From contig NZ_FNJK01000010.1 in assembly GCF_900104225.1 (NCBI RefSeq), forward strand, positions 1 through 41,738: a stretch of DNA of 41,738 bases. The letters are read 5' to 3'. The notes under the pieces were generated by a model, which was not told the origin of the DNA, ran no database searches, and saw only the letters and a list, made by a program, of their open reading frames with translations. The stretch's first letter is position 1, and each line of letters begins with the position of its first letter. A program made the translations under genes and the position numbers. Source of the stretch: Streptococcus equinus. Lineage in GTDB: Bacteria > Bacillota > Bacilli > Lactobacillales > Streptococcaceae. This document shows, piece by piece, positions 39,922-41,738 of this stretch.

Positions 39922-40791
39922 TTGGAATCAATTATTTTTACAATTAACAGCGATAAGATATTAACTATTGGAGATTTACTTCAAAGTGACATTTTTGAAT
40001 GTATAAGCGTTGCTGCAAAAGATGCACAAAATACACCAAGTGCAAATTCTAAAATTTCACTTTTCCAATCTGTTCTTTTTGCAGTAAAAGGAAAATCAAC
40101 ATTTGGCTTTCGCCTTTCTTATGAAAGCTCTGAATATCAGCTTTCAATTTCAGAGTTAGCAACACCTTCTGATTGGACTGGTGCTTTAATGTTTTTAAAC
40201 ATGTTACTGGTGACTCTTGAGGTGAATACTGTACAAAGTCAAGGAAAAACATTTACACGTGATAGTATTTTAAACTACCGTTTCACACCTGTTCTTTTAA
40301 AAGCTATTAGTAAATTAGTAAAAGAACTTCAAGTTCACTCAGGTGTCCAATTATCAGGTATTAGACGACCTATTTTTATTAATCAGAATTACTTTGGACA
40401 AATTATTAATGTTCCTGATGACCAATTTTTGGATAGTTATGATAAACGACTAGGGCTGACCCAACAAATTAATGCTTATTTTTCAGAGCAACAAGTTTTT
40501 AAAATTGAACAAAACAACGATGAATTCATCCTTCCTGTCAATTATCTTAATAGCGAAGTGTTAACTGTTTTACCTGCAACACCTGAGTTAACATTTCAAC
40601 ATCAGAAACAGTACCAAGGTAAAAAAATGTTAACTCCACGTTTATTTATCATGGATACCAAAGGAAAAAAGCTTGCTGATGTTGGTTACGAAGAATTCTT
40701 AACATCATTAACTGATGGTATTTTTATGGTAGATGCCAAATCTGTTGCAGTTAAGCCACTGTCCAAAGAAAAAATCAATAGCTTACAATAA
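39922..40791 (+). CDS. DUF4299-like protein of the LXG locus
   Basis: A 289-residue soluble protein starting with TTG at 39922, eight bases after AAAGGA; no in-frame ATG is nearby. The segment ELATPSDWTGALMFLNMLL and the later LNYRFTPVLLKAISKL resemble what I recall of DUF4299, a streptococcal family that recurs at LXG and other type VII effector loci. The function is unknown: a second immunity protein or an accessory factor are both open. It lies 15 bases after the putative immunity gene and ends before a hairpin. Confidence 0.45.
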   Translation: MESIIFTINSDKILTIGDLLQSDIFECISVAAKDAQNTPSANSKISLFQSVLFAVKGKSTFGFRLSYESSEYQLSISELATPSDWTGALMFLNMLLVTLEVNTVQSQGKTFTRDSILNYRFTPVLLKAISKLVKELQVHSGVQLSGIRRPIFINQNYFGQIINVPDDQFLDSYDKRLGLTQQINAYFSEQQVFKIEQNNDEFILPVNYLNSEVLTVLPATPELTFQHQKQYQGKKMLTPRLFIMDTKGKKLADVGYEEFLTSLTDGIFMVDAKSVAVKPLSKEKINSLQ

Positions 40792-40809
40792 ACTTTTCAT
40801 AATATATAT

Positions 40810-40835
40810 TTAGGCGCACAATGCGCCTATTTCTA
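40810..40835 (+). terminator. Hairpin terminating the LXG gene set
   Basis: A perfect 8-bp stem TAGGCGCA/TGCGCCTA (40811-40829) with a three-base loop, followed by a short TTTCT. It separates the expressed genes from the cassette on the right. Confidence 0.65.
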
Positions 40836-40848
40836 TAATCCTTTCTAA

Positions 40849-41738
40849 ACAACCATTGACCAACTGGCCCTTGGAGCTGTTCAACTTGGCCAACTAGCTT
40901 TCGAAGGAATTGAATGGGGCGCAAGTCCCCTATTTAACCTAAAAACACCTCAATGGGTTAAAGATGATGTGACAAGTGCTGGAATGGCTATCCTTACCAC
41001 AGATATTTTCATCAAACAACTCCAACACGGCGATATAGATGCTTGGAAAGCCGTTTATAAAGGCATTGAAAATTCTGCCAGCCAAGTATTTCATAATATC
41101 ACCTCAGGAAACACTTTTGAAATCGGTGGCTACCTCTTCGATGTCGCCACACTTGTCGGCCCTGCTGCTGTTGGCAAACTCAAATACGTCGACGAAGCAA
41201 GCAACCTCGCTAAACTCGCCAAAACCGAGGAAGTCGCCTCAACCGTTGGTAAAGTTGAAGATGGGGTGAAAGTTTCTAAATTTGATAAATTGTTTGGGAA
41301 ATTAAACAAAAAGAATATAAAATCTGTTACTTTTAATAATACAAAGACAATAAATAAAATAGATTTTGTAGTAACTGACATTAACGACTCAAAAGCCTTA
41401 TCAATTCCTAAACAATTAAATGGCTATGAAGAATATGCTAATTTTCTTAAAGAGGTTGGAGATAGCAATCTATCACTAGAAGAAAAGGTAGAGAATCTAC
41501 AAAAAGCATACTATCGTATTCAAGATAAAACCGATATTCAAGTGCCTATTCATGCTAGATATGTTAAATCAATTGAAAACGGTAGAGTAAATTATGATTG
41601 GCTAGGGAAGTTCGGTTTCCAAGAAGATTCTATTCAGGCAATCACACGAGAATCAGGATTGCCAGATATTTGGGAACGTTCAGGTTACATGGGAGGTGAA
41701 AACTTTTCTGATTTACCTCAAACTGGTCCTTATACAAA
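40849..41738 (+). pseudogene. Headless LXG-toxin cassette with a different C-terminal domain (partial, runs off the window)
   Basis: An uninterrupted frame of 296 codons begins right after an in-frame TAA (40846-40848) and is open to the window edge. It has no LXG domain, no start codon at its beginning and no Shine-Dalgarno; the first internal ATG (40984) also lacks one. Codons 1-32 are related to toxin residues about 297-327 at protein level only, codons 33-141 are nearly identical to residues 328-437, and the rest (from VSKFDKLFGK) is unrelated. The new tip ends in view with IWERSGYMGGENFSDLP, which faintly recalls the start of TNT-type NAD glycohydrolases. Most likely a silent donor of a toxin tip. 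Confidence 0.7.
40944..41270 (+). repeat. Recombination arm, copy 2 (in the headless cassette)
   Basis: Second copy of the 327-base segment at 38461-38787. Sequences on both sides are different: upstream only protein-level similarity remains, and downstream there is none. Confidence 0.95.

Noticed and set aside
40984..41738. Internal ATG at 40984 as the start of a functional gene
   Set aside because: It lies inside the conserved central region, has no ribosome-binding site and would lack any export domain, so I treat the frame as a headless cassette.

Overview
The window looks like chromosome of a low-GC streptococcus. The protein sequences and gene neighbourhoods (pnp, an SseB-domain gene, cysE, cysS, mrnC, rlmB, rae1; uppS, cdsA, rseP, proS; polC; galKTE opposite galR) are typical of Streptococcus, and the bovis/equinus group is my best guess. 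That species-level guess rests on recall, not on a search. Almost everything from 1 to 34.8 kb is housekeeping and reads on the minus strand. The exceptions are the Crp/Fnr-type regulator and def (17.2-18.5 kb) and galR.

Left part (1-16 kb). The first 320 bases are the leader of an rRNA operon transcribed off the left edge: three tandem near-consensus minus-strand promoters, a hairpin and a boxA-like element. Next come rplM-rpsI behind a folded leader, a ketopantoate-reductase-like gene, a membrane-tailed XRE regulator with a small membrane protein, and degV. The translation/RNA/cysteine cluster pnp-sseB-cysE-cysS-mrnC-rlmB-rae1 follows. A small GlsB/YeaQ membrane protein, adhE and rpsO complete this part. 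Several leaders show structure: pnp, rpsO, rplM, and adhE with a possible Rex site.

Middle part (16-31 kb). An MFS transporter stands divergently from a Crp/Fnr-family regulator, followed by def. A palindrome-rich intergenic element comes next, then a flavin reductase with its likely MarR repressor. Then polC, proS, rseP, cdsA, uppS, yajC and a tandem-domain GNAT acetyltransferase.

Gal region (31-36 kb). galK-galT-galE form a Leloir operon ending in a strong terminator. galR is divergent, and the shared promoter region carries GalR-like repeats and a close match to the CcpA cre consensus.

Right part (36-41.7 kb). This is the accessory region: a plus-strand type VIIb LXG polymorphic-toxin locus directly downstream of galR. 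Two small helical partner proteins (DUF5082/DUF5344-like), a DUF4176-like protein, a 650-residue LXG toxin, a putative immunity protein and a DUF4299-like protein are packed almost without gaps. After a hairpin comes a headless second toxin fragment. It repeats the toxin's central region over 327 bp with only four differences (the last 233 bp identical), then switches to a different C-terminal toxin domain that runs off the window. This looks like a silent toxin-tip cassette that could recombine into the expressed toxin. It is the most interesting object here. No secretion-machine genes (essC, esxA) are visible in the window.
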